Part shown: positions 42,879 through 51,840 of the stretch, piece after piece
Layout of the letters: each line of letters begins with the position of its first letter
Position numbering within the stretch: position 1 is the first letter of the stretch
Assembly (NCBI RefSeq): GCF_046545555.1
Contig: NZ_JBHZTH010000001.1
Span: 2,108,001-2,172,000 of the forward strand
DNA length: 64,000 nt
Source of the DNA: Winogradskyella sp046545555
GTDB taxonomy: Bacteria > Bacteroidota > Bacteroidia > Flavobacteriales > Flavobacteriaceae
Direction: 5' to 3'
The notes under the pieces: model-generated
Told to the model about the DNA's origin: nothing
What the model saw: only the letters and a program-made list of their open reading frames with translations
Databases searched by the model: none
Made by a program: the position numbers and the translations under genes

Positions 42879-43862
42879 TTACCATTTTTTAGAACCCAAT
42901 AATTTCTCACCTAATTCAGATAATATAGCTCTTCCGTATTTTGTTTGTTCCCATTTACGAGGATCACCTGGAAATGCAAAACCTTCTGGCGAAATACGAT
43001 TTTTCCAAGAGTTAATACGCCAATCTTTTAATGCAGCATTATCTTCCTGAGCTGGCATCATAGAGATATATTGTGCAATTCTCACTTTATCATTCGAGCG
43101 ATTTGGACGGATACCATGTGGTTCAGAACTATTAAATATTAGTAAGTCTCCTGCTTCCATAGGTACTTTTACAATTTTATCCTCTAGTTCAGTTACATCT
43201 GGTTTGAAGTGATCTCGTTCTTCGGGTTGAGTTAATTTCCAAGTATCATAATTTTTGTACAACCATGGAATACATTGGAAACCTCCCATGTTTTCATCCA
43301 TTTGATCAGCTAAAGCTAAAACACCTTGTACGTTTTGAGGCTTTGTATCTGGATCATAATCCCAATGAATAAAACCCTTGTATTCATAGTTTGGCCGAAT
43401 CGGAAAGTTTAAGTTTGCGCGGTCAATTGTTACCCATAATTTTTCCGTTCCCCAAATATCAACAAAGGCATCATACACTTTTTTTGTTTGACGATTATTC
43501 CAAAGATGTTGGTTGTTGTATACTTCCACCATGCCTGTTCCTGCTAGTTCCTTCATCTTCATTTCAGCGCGAGGAGCTGTATACCAAGTACTCTTATCAT
43601 TTGGATTTTTATCTTCAAATTCCCAAAGAAAGTCAGCAGTCTGCTTGGCTTGCTCACGCGGAACTGCGTTTTTTATAACTACATAACCTTGTTCTTTCCA
43701 AAAATTCCATTGCTCTAGTGACAAGATTCTTAATGTATCCTTGGTAGCTTTTGTTCTTAGTTTAACCTTGCTGCTTTTTGCGGTAGAGGGATTCCCAGGA
43801 ATGTCATTATGCTGATTATTAGGAACCATAGTGTGGTTCTCTTTTGCTGTCTTATTTTTCAT
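42879..43862 (-). CDS. Phytanoyl-CoA dioxygenase family protein (Fe/2OG)
   Basis: A 327-residue Fe(II)/2-oxoglutarate oxygenase. Iron ligands are H166-x-D168 (GFIHWDYD) and H249 (SEPHGIRPN); R252 or R261 would hold the 2-oxoglutarate carboxylate. The N-terminus (about 45 residues) is a polar, Asn- and Lys-rich extension that is not part of the fold. The family hydroxylates diverse small molecules or lipids; the substrate is not evident. It is divergent from the AraC regulator 142 bases away, which may control it. Confidence 0.8.
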   Translation of the reverse strand: MKNKTAKENHTMVPNNQHNDIPGNPSTAKSSKVKLRTKATKDTLRILSLEQWNFWKEQGYVVIKNAVPREQAKQTADFLWEFEDKNPNDKSTWYTAPRAEMKMKELAGTGMVEVYNNQHLWNNRQTKKVYDAFVDIWGTEKLWVTIDRANLNFPIRPNYEYKGFIHWDYDPDTKPQNVQGVLALADQMDENMGGFQCIPWLYKNYDTWKLTQPEERDHFKPDVTELEDKIVKVPMEAGDLLIFNSSEPHGIRPNRSNDKVRIAQYISMMPAQEDNAALKDWRINSWKNRISPEGFAFPGDPRKWEQTKYGRAILSELGEKLLGSKKW

Positions 43863-44004
43863 GACTAAAAAGTTTTGATTATCTAATTAAAGCAAAGTTG
43901 AGTATTTGTACTTTATAAAAATTTAATATAATTAGCAAAAAATTGTACGATATTGACTATTATGTGTTTTTACTTATATTTATATGTGAATTTTGTGAAA
44001 GAAT

Positions 44005-44844
44005 ATGAAAATTCAACTCGAAACCATAACTAGTAAAGACAAATCATTTAGTATGATGTTCAATCCACGTCTTAGTGATTTATTTTATTGGCACTTTCAC
44101 CCTGAATATGAATTAGTGTATATTGAAGCAGCATCAGGTACTCGACATATAGGAGAGCATATATCTACTTATAAAGAAAGCGATTTAGTCTTTATAGGCT
44201 CAAATATTCCTCATTTAAATTTCGATTACGGAGTTCAAACAGAATATCGAAAAGTAGTAGTGCATTTAAAAAAAGATTTTATTGAGACTTATTTTAATGG
44301 AATACCAGAATTATCCTCAATCACTAAATTAATTGAAAAATCTAAATATGGCTTAGCATTTAATAGCAAAATAAAAAAACAAGTTGGAGAAAAATTATTT
44401 CAGTTTGAACATTTAAACGATTTTCAGAGATACACTCAAATGCTCGAAGTTCTGCAAATACTTGCAAATGACTCGAATCCAGAATTATTGCATGATCAGC
44501 CTTTCAAAAACAGAGTTAGCGAAAGAGAACAAGGTCGATTAAGAACTATTTATGCTTTTGTAGATGAAAATTATCATAAAAAAATCAGCTTGAATGAAAT
44601 AGCCAAAATTAGTAATATGTCTAAAGAGGCTTTTTGTAGATATTTTAAAAAAGTCAGTAATTATACCTTCATTGAATTCTTAAATAGATATCGCATCAGT
44701 CAATCAAAGCGCATTCTAATGTCGGGAAAAAGTGTAAGTAACGCTTGTTATCAATCTGGTTTTGAAAGTCTCTCTTATTTTAATCGTACTTTCAAAAAAG
44801 TGACTAATGAAAATCCACGAGACTTTAGAAAAAAATATTTGTAA
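44005..44844 (+). CDS. AraC family transcriptional regulator
   Basis: A 279-residue regulator. The N-terminal cupin-like sensor holds the FYWHFHPEYELVYIEAASGTRHIG stretch (about residues 26-50, with the H-x-E ligand-pocket pattern), and the C-terminal double helix-turn-helix is about residues 180-275, ending FNRTFKKVTNENPRDFRKKY. It binds a small effector and DNA. It probably regulates the divergent Fe/2OG oxygenase. The intergenic region holds only AT-rich sequence, and no half site was found by eye. Confidence 0.88.
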   Translation: MKIQLETITSKDKSFSMMFNPRLSDLFYWHFHPEYELVYIEAASGTRHIGEHISTYKESDLVFIGSNIPHLNFDYGVQTEYRKVVVHLKKDFIETYFNGIPELSSITKLIEKSKYGLAFNSKIKKQVGEKLFQFEHLNDFQRYTQMLEVLQILANDSNPELLHDQPFKNRVSEREQGRLRTIYAFVDENYHKKISLNEIAKISNMSKEAFCRYFKKVSNYTFIEFLNRYRISQSKRILMSGKSVSNACYQSGFESLSYFNRTFKKVTNENPRDFRKKYL

Positions 44845-44862
44845 AAAAGAAGCGTTTACAAA

Positions 44863-45243
44863 TCATTTCACAGCAATCATACTAATTTCAACATTTACAA
44901 ACTTAGGTAAATTAGCAACCTCTACGGTTTCTCTTGCAGGTGCTGTGGCTTCATCAAAATAGTTACCATAAACTTCATTAATTTGAGAGAAGTTATTCAT
45001 ATCGCTTATAAAGATGGAGGTTTTTATCACATTTTCAAAAGTCATAGCTGCGGCTTCTAAAACAGCCTTCATATTTTCCATAACTTGCTTAGTCTCAGTT
45101 TTAATATCATCTATAACAAGTTCCATAGTGTCTGGATGCAAGGCGATTTGCCCAGAGGTATATAATGTGTTACCTGATAAAACAGCTTGGTTATACGGTC
45201 CTATTGGTGCTGGTGCTTTAGAGGTATTTATTATTTTTTTCAT
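44863..45243 (-). CDS. RidA family protein (enamine/imine deaminase)
   Basis: A 126-residue YjgF/RidA protein, complete in length. The hallmark arginine is in ARETVEVANLPK (residues about 102-113), with the YTSGQIALHP and GPYNQAV boxes before it. RidA hydrolyses reactive enamines released by PLP enzymes such as threonine dehydratase. It is convergent with the AraC gene, 18 bases apart, and precedes the lptD gene by 74 bases. Confidence 0.92.
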   Translation of the reverse strand: MKKIINTSKAPAPIGPYNQAVLSGNTLYTSGQIALHPDTMELVIDDIKTETKQVMENMKAVLEAAAMTFENVIKTSIFISDMNNFSQINEVYGNYFDEATAPARETVEVANLPKFVNVEISMIAVK

Positions 45244-45317
45244 AGTATGTTCTCTGATAACAGGAATTTCATTAATGGGTTAAACAGTACTTAAATTTAA
45301 TTGAAATATTTTTAAGA

Positions 45318-48047
45318 TTAATTACCAACTCTTTGGTCTGGTTGACGACGCTGATCGTATTTTAAGTCTTTTAATAAGTTAGACTTTATACCGATAAAGA
45401 AATTCCAGCTACTTCGGTTACTAAAAGGTACCCAAGTAAAATTCATTCTCCAACTCAATAAGTCTCGCTCAAAACGTAATTGTGTAAAGGTAAAACCTTG
45501 GTTTAAGAAATCGTAACCAGAAGATGCTCCAATACTCCAACGAGGAGAAAGTTCTACATCACCAGAAAACATGAGTGATTGCGAAGTTATTTCGTTTTGT
45601 CGGGTAGTGTTAGAATAATTTGTGGCAAAGGCTAATCTCAGGTTCCATGGCATTTTATAATTATAAAACTCATTATTCTCTTCCTCGTCATCTTTATTTC
45701 TATCCTTATCGGTTAGACGTCGATCGGCAAAATCCTCTGATTTACCAAATAAATCATCAGTTCTACTATTAGAATTAGCAGCACGTCGCTGAGAATCTTT
45801 ATCCTCATCATCGTCACGCCCTTTACTAGAAAAACTATCATTGTTAAGAGAATAGCTTATATTTAAGTTAGCTGAAGTTAATCTAAAAAGACTACCGCCA
45901 TTATCAATGTTAAACCTATCTATTAAGTTATTGTTGCTATCTAATGCATACGGGTTTAAAGTCATCCCAAAGTTAACACTCATCTTTTTATTGAGAATCT
46001 GAGTCCCTCCACTAACGCGCACAGGGCTTATGTTCAGTGAGTCAGCAGCAAGATTGTAGGCCGTAGAAAAGTTTAAGTTATTCAGTAAAAATACCTTTTC
46101 TGGTTCTGTTTTTGTAGAATCTTTAGACCGTACTTTAGCTTCAATGTTATTACCTAAGGCAAGACCGATACTACTCGAGTAATTGTTGCCTGGTCGTCCG
46201 AAGAGTGAATTTTCGAATCGTGTATATTCTACCTGATCACTGGTTGTACCATCTGCATCTATAACATCATAGGTTTCATAGTACTGATCAAAAGCGGGTG
46301 TGACTGTATAACTTATAGAAGGTCGCATAACGTGGCGTATAGCCTGAATTTTAGGATCCTTACCTTTTTTCTCAAAATTATACATTCCATATAATGTGGT
46401 ACCGATACTAGAGCTAAAATTATACGTTAAGAACCGATCAAAACCATTGCGATCTAATGTAACTTCGGCTTGTGTATTTTGGTCGAAGAACCGACGTACA
46501 GTTTTTAAAGTCCATGTTTCTTCAAAATTAGCACTCGTACTTACACTAAAATGATTGAATAATTTAAAATTTGTTGTTACGGGAATACTGTGGCGCATGC
46601 CTGCCAATGCATCATCAAACATTTCGCTTTTACCAAATAAAGAATCGGTGGTATTAATACGATATTCTCCTCTTGTATTTACTTGAAAGTTTATGTTCTG
46701 TATCGCTCCTTTTTTTACTCCAGATTTTGGTGCAAATGGAAATACTCTACTCATTGATGCTTGCATGGTTGGTAAAGTTAAATTTATGTCTTCCGTATTT
46801 GTATTTTGACTATGTGTTGCCGTTAAACTTAAATTGACTTGTGGTTCAGTTTGAAATGTTTTAGAGTAAGATACGGATGAAGCGAGAGTATTATTTAAAA
46901 AGCTATTCTGATTGATCTGATTTATAGATTGTTGATAGTACTGACTACTACCTAAGTTAACTGATGCGGAAAATCTAGAATTAGGATTGGATTTTGCGTC
47001 TTGACTATGGGACCATCTTATATTGTATATTGTACTTTGACTAAAATCTGGAAAACCACGTTCACTATTTAAGAGATTTTCATATCTAAAACCTACATTT
47101 CCTCTAAATTTATAACGAACCGCATAATTACTTTCTAAACGGACACCATAACTACCATTGGTATAATAATCACCTAGAACGGCTAAATCCATATAATCAC
47201 TTATGGCAAAATAATATCCACCATTTTGTAAAAAGTAACCACGATCATTACCAGTGTCTTCTCCAAAAGAAGGAAAAATAATACCTGAGGTTTGTTTCTT
47301 AGACATTGGAAAATATGCAAAAGGAATTGCTATTGGCGTTGGTACATCATAAATATACATCTGGCTCATACCCGTAACAATCTTCTTGTTTGGGACAATC
47401 TTTGCTCTGTTCATTAAAATGTAATATTCAGGATCCTCTAAATTCTCTGATGTTGTAAACTTGCCTTGAGAAATAAAGTAAACAGAGTCATTCTCTCTTT
47501 TTGTTCGTTCTGCAATTACAGTTCCGCCACTTTGTTCGGTCACAGAGTTATAAATAAGTGCTTTTCTGGTTTCTGTGCTAAAGACTATTGAATCTGGTTC
47601 TATAACATTAGCTCCTTGCTTAAAAACAGGTTTTTGAGAATAGCCCGTAGAATCTTTTATACGCCCAGCATAAACTAAATTTTTGCTATAATCTATAACA
47701 ATGACACCAGACGTAATCACCATATCCCCATAATCTACTTTAGCTTCATTGTAAAGCCGAATTTGTTGTTTTCTTTGGTTTATTGCCACATAGTCCTTGG
47801 CCTTATAGGTAACTATATCTGTTAAGAAGGCATCTTTTTTTACAGAATCTTTTTCTGTAGAATCTACTTCTTTAATATTTGAAGGTTTACTTTTTAGAGT
47901 GTCTATAGGAATTACAATTGCAGGAATTGCTGTAGAATCTGCCGGTATTGCAGTTTTCTTTTTTGAGGTTTCTTGTGCTGAGCTAAAAGTGTTGATAAGC
48001 ACTGTAAAACTCAGGGTAAAAAGTATGTGTAGGCTATTTGTACGCAA
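45318..48047 (-). CDS. lptD: LPS-assembly protein LptD
   Basis: A Bacteroidota-type LptD of 909 residues from the start I choose. The N-terminal part (about residues 60-230 from this start) is OstA-like (VDYGDMVITSGVIVIDYSKN) and the rest is a large barrel with many Ser/Asn/Tyr strands; it inserts lipopolysaccharide into the outer leaflet. The longest frame opens with TTG at 48098, but that overlaps a TACTTTTG promoter element (48096-48103). TTG at 48047 gives a clean signal peptide (MRTNSLHILFTLSF ... FSSAQ). The gene is divergent from the amidase. Confidence 0.85.
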   Translation of the reverse strand: MRTNSLHILFTLSFTVLINTFSSAQETSKKKTAIPADSTAIPAIVIPIDTLKSKPSNIKEVDSTEKDSVKKDAFLTDIVTYKAKDYVAINQRKQQIRLYNEAKVDYGDMVITSGVIVIDYSKNLVYAGRIKDSTGYSQKPVFKQGANVIEPDSIVFSTETRKALIYNSVTEQSGGTVIAERTKRENDSVYFISQGKFTTSENLEDPEYYILMNRAKIVPNKKIVTGMSQMYIYDVPTPIAIPFAYFPMSKKQTSGIIFPSFGEDTGNDRGYFLQNGGYYFAISDYMDLAVLGDYYTNGSYGVRLESNYAVRYKFRGNVGFRYENLLNSERGFPDFSQSTIYNIRWSHSQDAKSNPNSRFSASVNLGSSQYYQQSINQINQNSFLNNTLASSVSYSKTFQTEPQVNLSLTATHSQNTNTEDINLTLPTMQASMSRVFPFAPKSGVKKGAIQNINFQVNTRGEYRINTTDSLFGKSEMFDDALAGMRHSIPVTTNFKLFNHFSVSTSANFEETWTLKTVRRFFDQNTQAEVTLDRNGFDRFLTYNFSSSIGTTLYGMYNFEKKGKDPKIQAIRHVMRPSISYTVTPAFDQYYETYDVIDADGTTSDQVEYTRFENSLFGRPGNNYSSSIGLALGNNIEAKVRSKDSTKTEPEKVFLLNNLNFSTAYNLAADSLNISPVRVSGGTQILNKKMSVNFGMTLNPYALDSNNNLIDRFNIDNGGSLFRLTSANLNISYSLNNDSFSSKGRDDDEDKDSQRRAANSNSRTDDLFGKSEDFADRRLTDKDRNKDDEEENNEFYNYKMPWNLRLAFATNYSNTTRQNEITSQSLMFSGDVELSPRWSIGASSGYDFLNQGFTFTQLRFERDLLSWRMNFTWVPFSNRSSWNFFIGIKSNLLKDLKYDQRRQPDQRVGN

Positions 48048-48095
48048 TCCTTTTAGATGTATTTTTGTAAAAGTATGGCTCGGTTTTTGAAACGC

Positions 48096-48103
48096 CAAAA
48101 GTA
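48096..48103 (-). promoter_or_regulatory. Candidate -7 element of lptD
   Basis: On the minus strand the sequence reads TACTTTTG, a perfect TAnnTTTG that would place the transcription start near 48089, inside the longest lptD frame. This supports the later start at 48047. A TTG at the right distance was not seen. Confidence 0.45.
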
Positions 48104-48208
48104 CTGTTATTTTTTTGTGATTATTTTATTAAGATCATAAAGTTTAAAAATACTGTTTTACTAACAATATCGTCTAATAATATGAGTTTATAAACCGTTA
48201 GATTAAAT

Positions 48209-49327
48209 ATGCAAACGACTCAAAAATATAGAATAGTATTCTTAGTAGTGATATTTATCACTTCTTTAACATCCTTTTCTTCATTACAAGCACAACAAGG
48301 TAAGTTTGTAGTGGTGTTAGATGCTGGTCATGGTGGTAAGGATCCAGGTAGACCAACAAAAAATGGGTATAAAGAAAAAAGTATAGCACTTAAAGTCGTG
48401 CTCGAAATAGGAAAGCAGTTAGAGAAAAACCCAGATTTTAAAGTAATTTACACACGAAAAACAGATGTTTTTTTAGAACTTTATGAACGTTCGGCAATAG
48501 CGAATAAAGCAGATGCCGATTTATTTGTTTCAGTACATTGCAATGCACATCATACACAAGCTTATGGTACTGAAACATATGTTTTAGGGGCAAAAAATTC
48601 TGATAGAAATATGGCAGTGGCTAAAGCCGAGAATGAAGTAATTTTTTTAGAGGATAATTATCAAGAAAATTATGCAGGTTTTGATCCTAGTTCTCCAGAA
48701 TCTAGCATTGCAATTGGGATTGAGCAGGAAGTATATGTAGAACAAAGTATTCAACTTGCAAAGAAAATTGAAGATAATTTTTCTGGTAAACTTAAAAGAA
48801 GAAGTAGAGGTATAAAACAACTAAGTTTATGGGTATTACATAATACGTATATGCCTAGTGTACTTGTTGAAACAGGTTTTATAACAAACAAAAAAGAAGG
48901 CGCTTACTTAAATTCTAATAGTGGACAAAAAAAGATAGCAACTCAAATAAGAAATGCTATTGAGGATTATAAAAGAGAAATAGACCTAAATGTGGGTAGT
49001 CTTAATTTGGGAGGAGATACTGTCCCTAATGAAGTTACAGATGAAAAACCTTCAATATTTAACGATATAACGTTTAAAGTGCAAATTGCGGCAAGTAAAA
49101 ATGATTTAGCTACAAAGTCCTATAACTTCAATGGATTAGATAATCTTAGCAAAGAAAAGTCAGGTGTAATATATAAATATTTTTACGGAAGCACATCTAA
49201 TTATAACAAAGCCCAAAAACTACAATTAGAAGCTAAAGATAAAGGCTATAAGTCTAGCTTTGTGGTTGCGTATAAAGACGGAAAGCAGATTGAACTATCT
49301 GAGGCATTAAAATCTACAAGTGATTAG
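48209..49327 (+). CDS. N-acetylmuramoyl-L-alanine amidase (Amidase_3) with SPOR-like tail
   Basis: A 372-residue protein with a signal peptide (1-29), a zinc amidase domain (about 33-250) and a C-terminal SPOR-like domain (about 285-365). Zinc ligands are H41 (LDAGHGG), E56 (NGYKEKS) and the histidine in VSVHCNAH; the catalytic glutamate is in LVETGFITN. It cleaves stem peptides from peptidoglycan glycan chains during cell separation, and the SPOR region targets denuded septal glycan. It is followed by the MlaD gene and is divergent from lptD, a common flavobacterial arrangement. Confidence 0.88.
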   Translation: MQTTQKYRIVFLVVIFITSLTSFSSLQAQQGKFVVVLDAGHGGKDPGRPTKNGYKEKSIALKVVLEIGKQLEKNPDFKVIYTRKTDVFLELYERSAIANKADADLFVSVHCNAHHTQAYGTETYVLGAKNSDRNMAVAKAENEVIFLEDNYQENYAGFDPSSPESSIAIGIEQEVYVEQSIQLAKKIEDNFSGKLKRRSRGIKQLSLWVLHNTYMPSVLVETGFITNKKEGAYLNSNSGQKKIATQIRNAIEDYKREIDLNVGSLNLGGDTVPNEVTDEKPSIFNDITFKVQIAASKNDLATKSYNFNGLDNLSKEKSGVIYKYFYGSTSNYNKAQKLQLEAKDKGYKSSFVVAYKDGKQIELSEALKSTSD

Positions 49328-49393
49328 TATCACTAATTAGAAACATTATTAATATATTTATTCCTAATTTTGTTTTAACCAAAGTAAGGACCA

Positions 49394-50335
49394 TTGAAAA
49401 TTACAAGAGAAGTTAAAGTTGCTATATTAGTTTTATCTGGTATAGCCCTTTTTATTTATTTATTTACGTTTTTAAGAGGTGAAGAATTATTTTCTGATTC
49501 AGAATCATACTACACAGAATTTGATTACAATGCTTTGAGTATGTCATCTCCTGTAACTGTAAAAGGTAATAAAATAGGTAAAATTGAAGATATCGATTAC
49601 GTTTTTGAGACTGGTAAAACGCGTGTTTATTTTTCTGTAGATCCTAAACTTAAATTTTCAAAAAACAGTATGATTCGTCTTTACCAAACTGGTCTTATGG
49701 GAGGTAACGGTTTGTCAATTATTGATACTGGAGATGGAGATATTGCAAAACCTGGAGATTTCATTGCCTCAGAAGTGAAACCAGGATTAGTAACAACTTT
49801 AGAAAAAGACTTCTCAAAAGTGAGTTCTAATTTAGACAATACATTACTCTCAGCGGATACCTTAGTGACTAATTTAAATGCATTGGTTGTTGATGAATCT
49901 AATGAGGGCCTAAAACAGACTATAGCAGAATTAAACTCTACCTTAAAATCGTTTAAAGGACTTTCTAATTCTATTCAGAATGTTATTAAACAGAATAATG
50001 AGAAGATTGCTTCTGTTTTAGAAAATTTTGATAAAACAAGTGAAAATTTAAGTGCACTCTCATCGGAGTTAAAAGATGCAGGTCTGTCTACTACTATTGA
50101 AGGTTTAAATAAAACTTTAGTAAGTATGCAGAGTTTGTTATCTAGTATTGAAGGAGGAGAAGGCACCATTGGTAAACTTCTTAAGGATGATGCGTTATAC
50201 AATAATCTAGAAGGCGCTTCTAAAGAAATGGAGCTTTTATTATTAGACATAAAACTACATCCTGCAAGATACAGACGTATATTATCTAAAAAGGAAATTC
50301 CTTATCAACCACCAACAGAAGATCAAAAGAATTAG
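49394..50335 (+). CDS. MlaD/MCE family protein
   Basis: A 313-residue protein with one N-terminal membrane segment (about 8-27), an MCE domain (about 36-115) and a long helical C-terminus (about 130-260). The start is TTG at 49394, which yields MKITREVKVAILVLSG, the usual beginning of flavobacterial MlaD proteins; no ATG suits. MCE proteins carry lipids between the membranes. The helical tail could form the tube. It lies 66 bases after the amidase gene and 9 bases before the Fe-S gene. Confidence 0.85.
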   Translation: MKITREVKVAILVLSGIALFIYLFTFLRGEELFSDSESYYTEFDYNALSMSSPVTVKGNKIGKIEDIDYVFETGKTRVYFSVDPKLKFSKNSMIRLYQTGLMGGNGLSIIDTGDGDIAKPGDFIASEVKPGLVTTLEKDFSKVSSNLDNTLLSADTLVTNLNALVVDESNEGLKQTIAELNSTLKSFKGLSNSIQNVIKQNNEKIASVLENFDKTSENLSALSSELKDAGLSTTIEGLNKTLVSMQSLLSSIEGGEGTIGKLLKDDALYNNLEGASKEMELLLLDIKLHPARYRRILSKKEIPYQPPTEDQKN

Positions 50336-50344
50336 ATCATTTTT

Positions 50345-51658
50345 ATGGAATACTTACCAAACATTCTATTTGCCATTATCCTTATTGTAGGTATAGGCTA
50401 TTTTGCTAAAAACATTAAAAAACTAATTAGAAATATCAAACTTGGTCAAGAAGTTGATGCAAGTGATCATAAATCCGAGCGTTGGACTAATGTAGTTCGC
50501 ATAGCATTAGGTCAAAGTAAAATGATAAAACGACCGGTATCTGGTTTTCTTCATGTTATAGTTTACGTAGGTTTCGTTATTATTAATATAGAAGTATTAG
50601 AAATAATAATCGATGGTTTATTTGGTACACATCGTATCGGACAAGAGTTTTTACCTAACTCAGTATATGGCTTTTTAATTGGGTCTTTTGAGGTTTTAGC
50701 AGTATTAGTACTTGTATCAGTAATTGTATTTTGGTTAAGACGTAATATTATAAAAATAAAGCGCTTTTTGAGTGCGGAAATGAAAGGGTGGCCAAAAAGC
50801 GATGGTAATATAATCCTTTATTTCGAAGTTGTTTTGATGTGTTTGTTCTTAGTTATGAATGCAACAGATACAACTTTTCAAAGTATGGCTTCTGGTAATT
50901 TAATATCTCAATTTATAGCACCTTGGTTCGAAGGGCTTTCTGACACAACATTGCATACTATAGAGCGCACGGCTTGGTGGTTGCATATTGTAGGTATTTT
51001 AATATTTTTAAATTATCTATACTGGTCAAAGCATTTACATATCCTTTTAGCTTTTCCGAATGTATATTATGGTAGTTTAGAGCCTAAGGGTAAAGTTAAT
51101 AATCTACAAGCTGTTACCAATGAAGTTAAGTTAATGATGGACCCAAATGCTGATCCATTTGCTGCGCCAGCTGAAGGAGAGGAAGATGATGTACCTGCTA
51201 AATTCGGTGCTAGTGATGTCATGGATTTAAGTCAGACACAACTATTAAACGCTTACACCTGCACAGAATGTGGAAGATGTACATCAGCATGTCCCGCTAA
51301 TCTTACAGGTAAGAAATTATCTCCTCGCAAGATTATGATGGATACCAGAGATCGTCTAGAAGAAGTAGGTAAGAATATTGATGCTAATAATGGTGAGTTT
51401 AAAGATGATGGTAAACAGCTGTTAGGAGATTATATTACTAATGAAGAATTATGGGCATGTACAACGTGCAATGCTTGTGTGGAAGAATGTCCTGTAAGTA
51501 TAAACCCATTATCTATAATTTTAGAAATGCGTCGTTATTTAGTTATGGAGCAGAGTGCTGCACCAATGGAATTAAATAATATGATGACCAATATAGAAAA
51601 TAACGGAGCTCCATGGCCTTACAATCAAATGGATAGACTGAATTGGAAAGATGAGTAA
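50345..51658 (+). CDS. Membrane-bound (Fe-S) oxidoreductase, HdrC/GlpC-like
   Basis: A 437-residue protein with about five membrane segments in the N-terminal half (residues about 5-250) and a cytoplasmic ferredoxin-like C-terminus. The two [4Fe-4S] motifs are C306-x2-C309-x2-C312-x3-C316 and C372-x2-C375-x2-C378-x3-C382. The linker between them is acidic. This is a heterodisulfide-reductase-like electron-transfer subunit, likely paired with the CCG-domain protein at 51841. Donors and acceptors are unknown; membrane quinones are plausible. Its stop overlaps the next small gene. Confidence 0.85.
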   Translation: MEYLPNILFAIILIVGIGYFAKNIKKLIRNIKLGQEVDASDHKSERWTNVVRIALGQSKMIKRPVSGFLHVIVYVGFVIINIEVLEIIIDGLFGTHRIGQEFLPNSVYGFLIGSFEVLAVLVLVSVIVFWLRRNIIKIKRFLSAEMKGWPKSDGNIILYFEVVLMCLFLVMNATDTTFQSMASGNLISQFIAPWFEGLSDTTLHTIERTAWWLHIVGILIFLNYLYWSKHLHILLAFPNVYYGSLEPKGKVNNLQAVTNEVKLMMDPNADPFAAPAEGEEDDVPAKFGASDVMDLSQTQLLNAYTCTECGRCTSACPANLTGKKLSPRKIMMDTRDRLEEVGKNIDANNGEFKDDGKQLLGDYITNEELWACTTCNACVEECPVSINPLSIILEMRRYLVMEQSAAPMELNNMMTNIENNGAPWPYNQMDRLNWKDE

Positions 51659-51821
51659 AAGACAAATATTAATTATAGCTGCAATTACTTTAATTACGCT
51701 AGGTATGGTATTAATGATTCAACTAAAGGATCATAAATATGGCTATATACTAGGTGGTGCTATAATTGGTGGTGGTTTTGGTATTATACCATCTTTATTT
51801 TCTAAAAAAAAAGAAGAATAG
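51651..51821 (+). CDS. Small two-pass membrane protein nested between Fe-S genes, 56 aa
   Basis: A 56-residue protein (MSKRQILIIAAITL ... PSLFSKKKEE) with two hydrophobic segments (about residues 5-21 and 30-49) and a lysine/glutamate tail. Its ATG overlaps the stop of the Fe-S gene by 8 bases, so it is translated by coupling, and the next gene starts 19 bases later. It is too short for ordinary gene calls but is well supported by position and frame. The role is unknown; it could be a small subunit of the Fe-S complex. Confidence 0.6.
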   Translation: MSKRQILIIAAITLITLGMVLMIQLKDHKYGYILGGAIIGGGFGIIPSLFSKKKEE

Positions 51822-51840
51822 CCTTAAAGACTAGTTTGAA

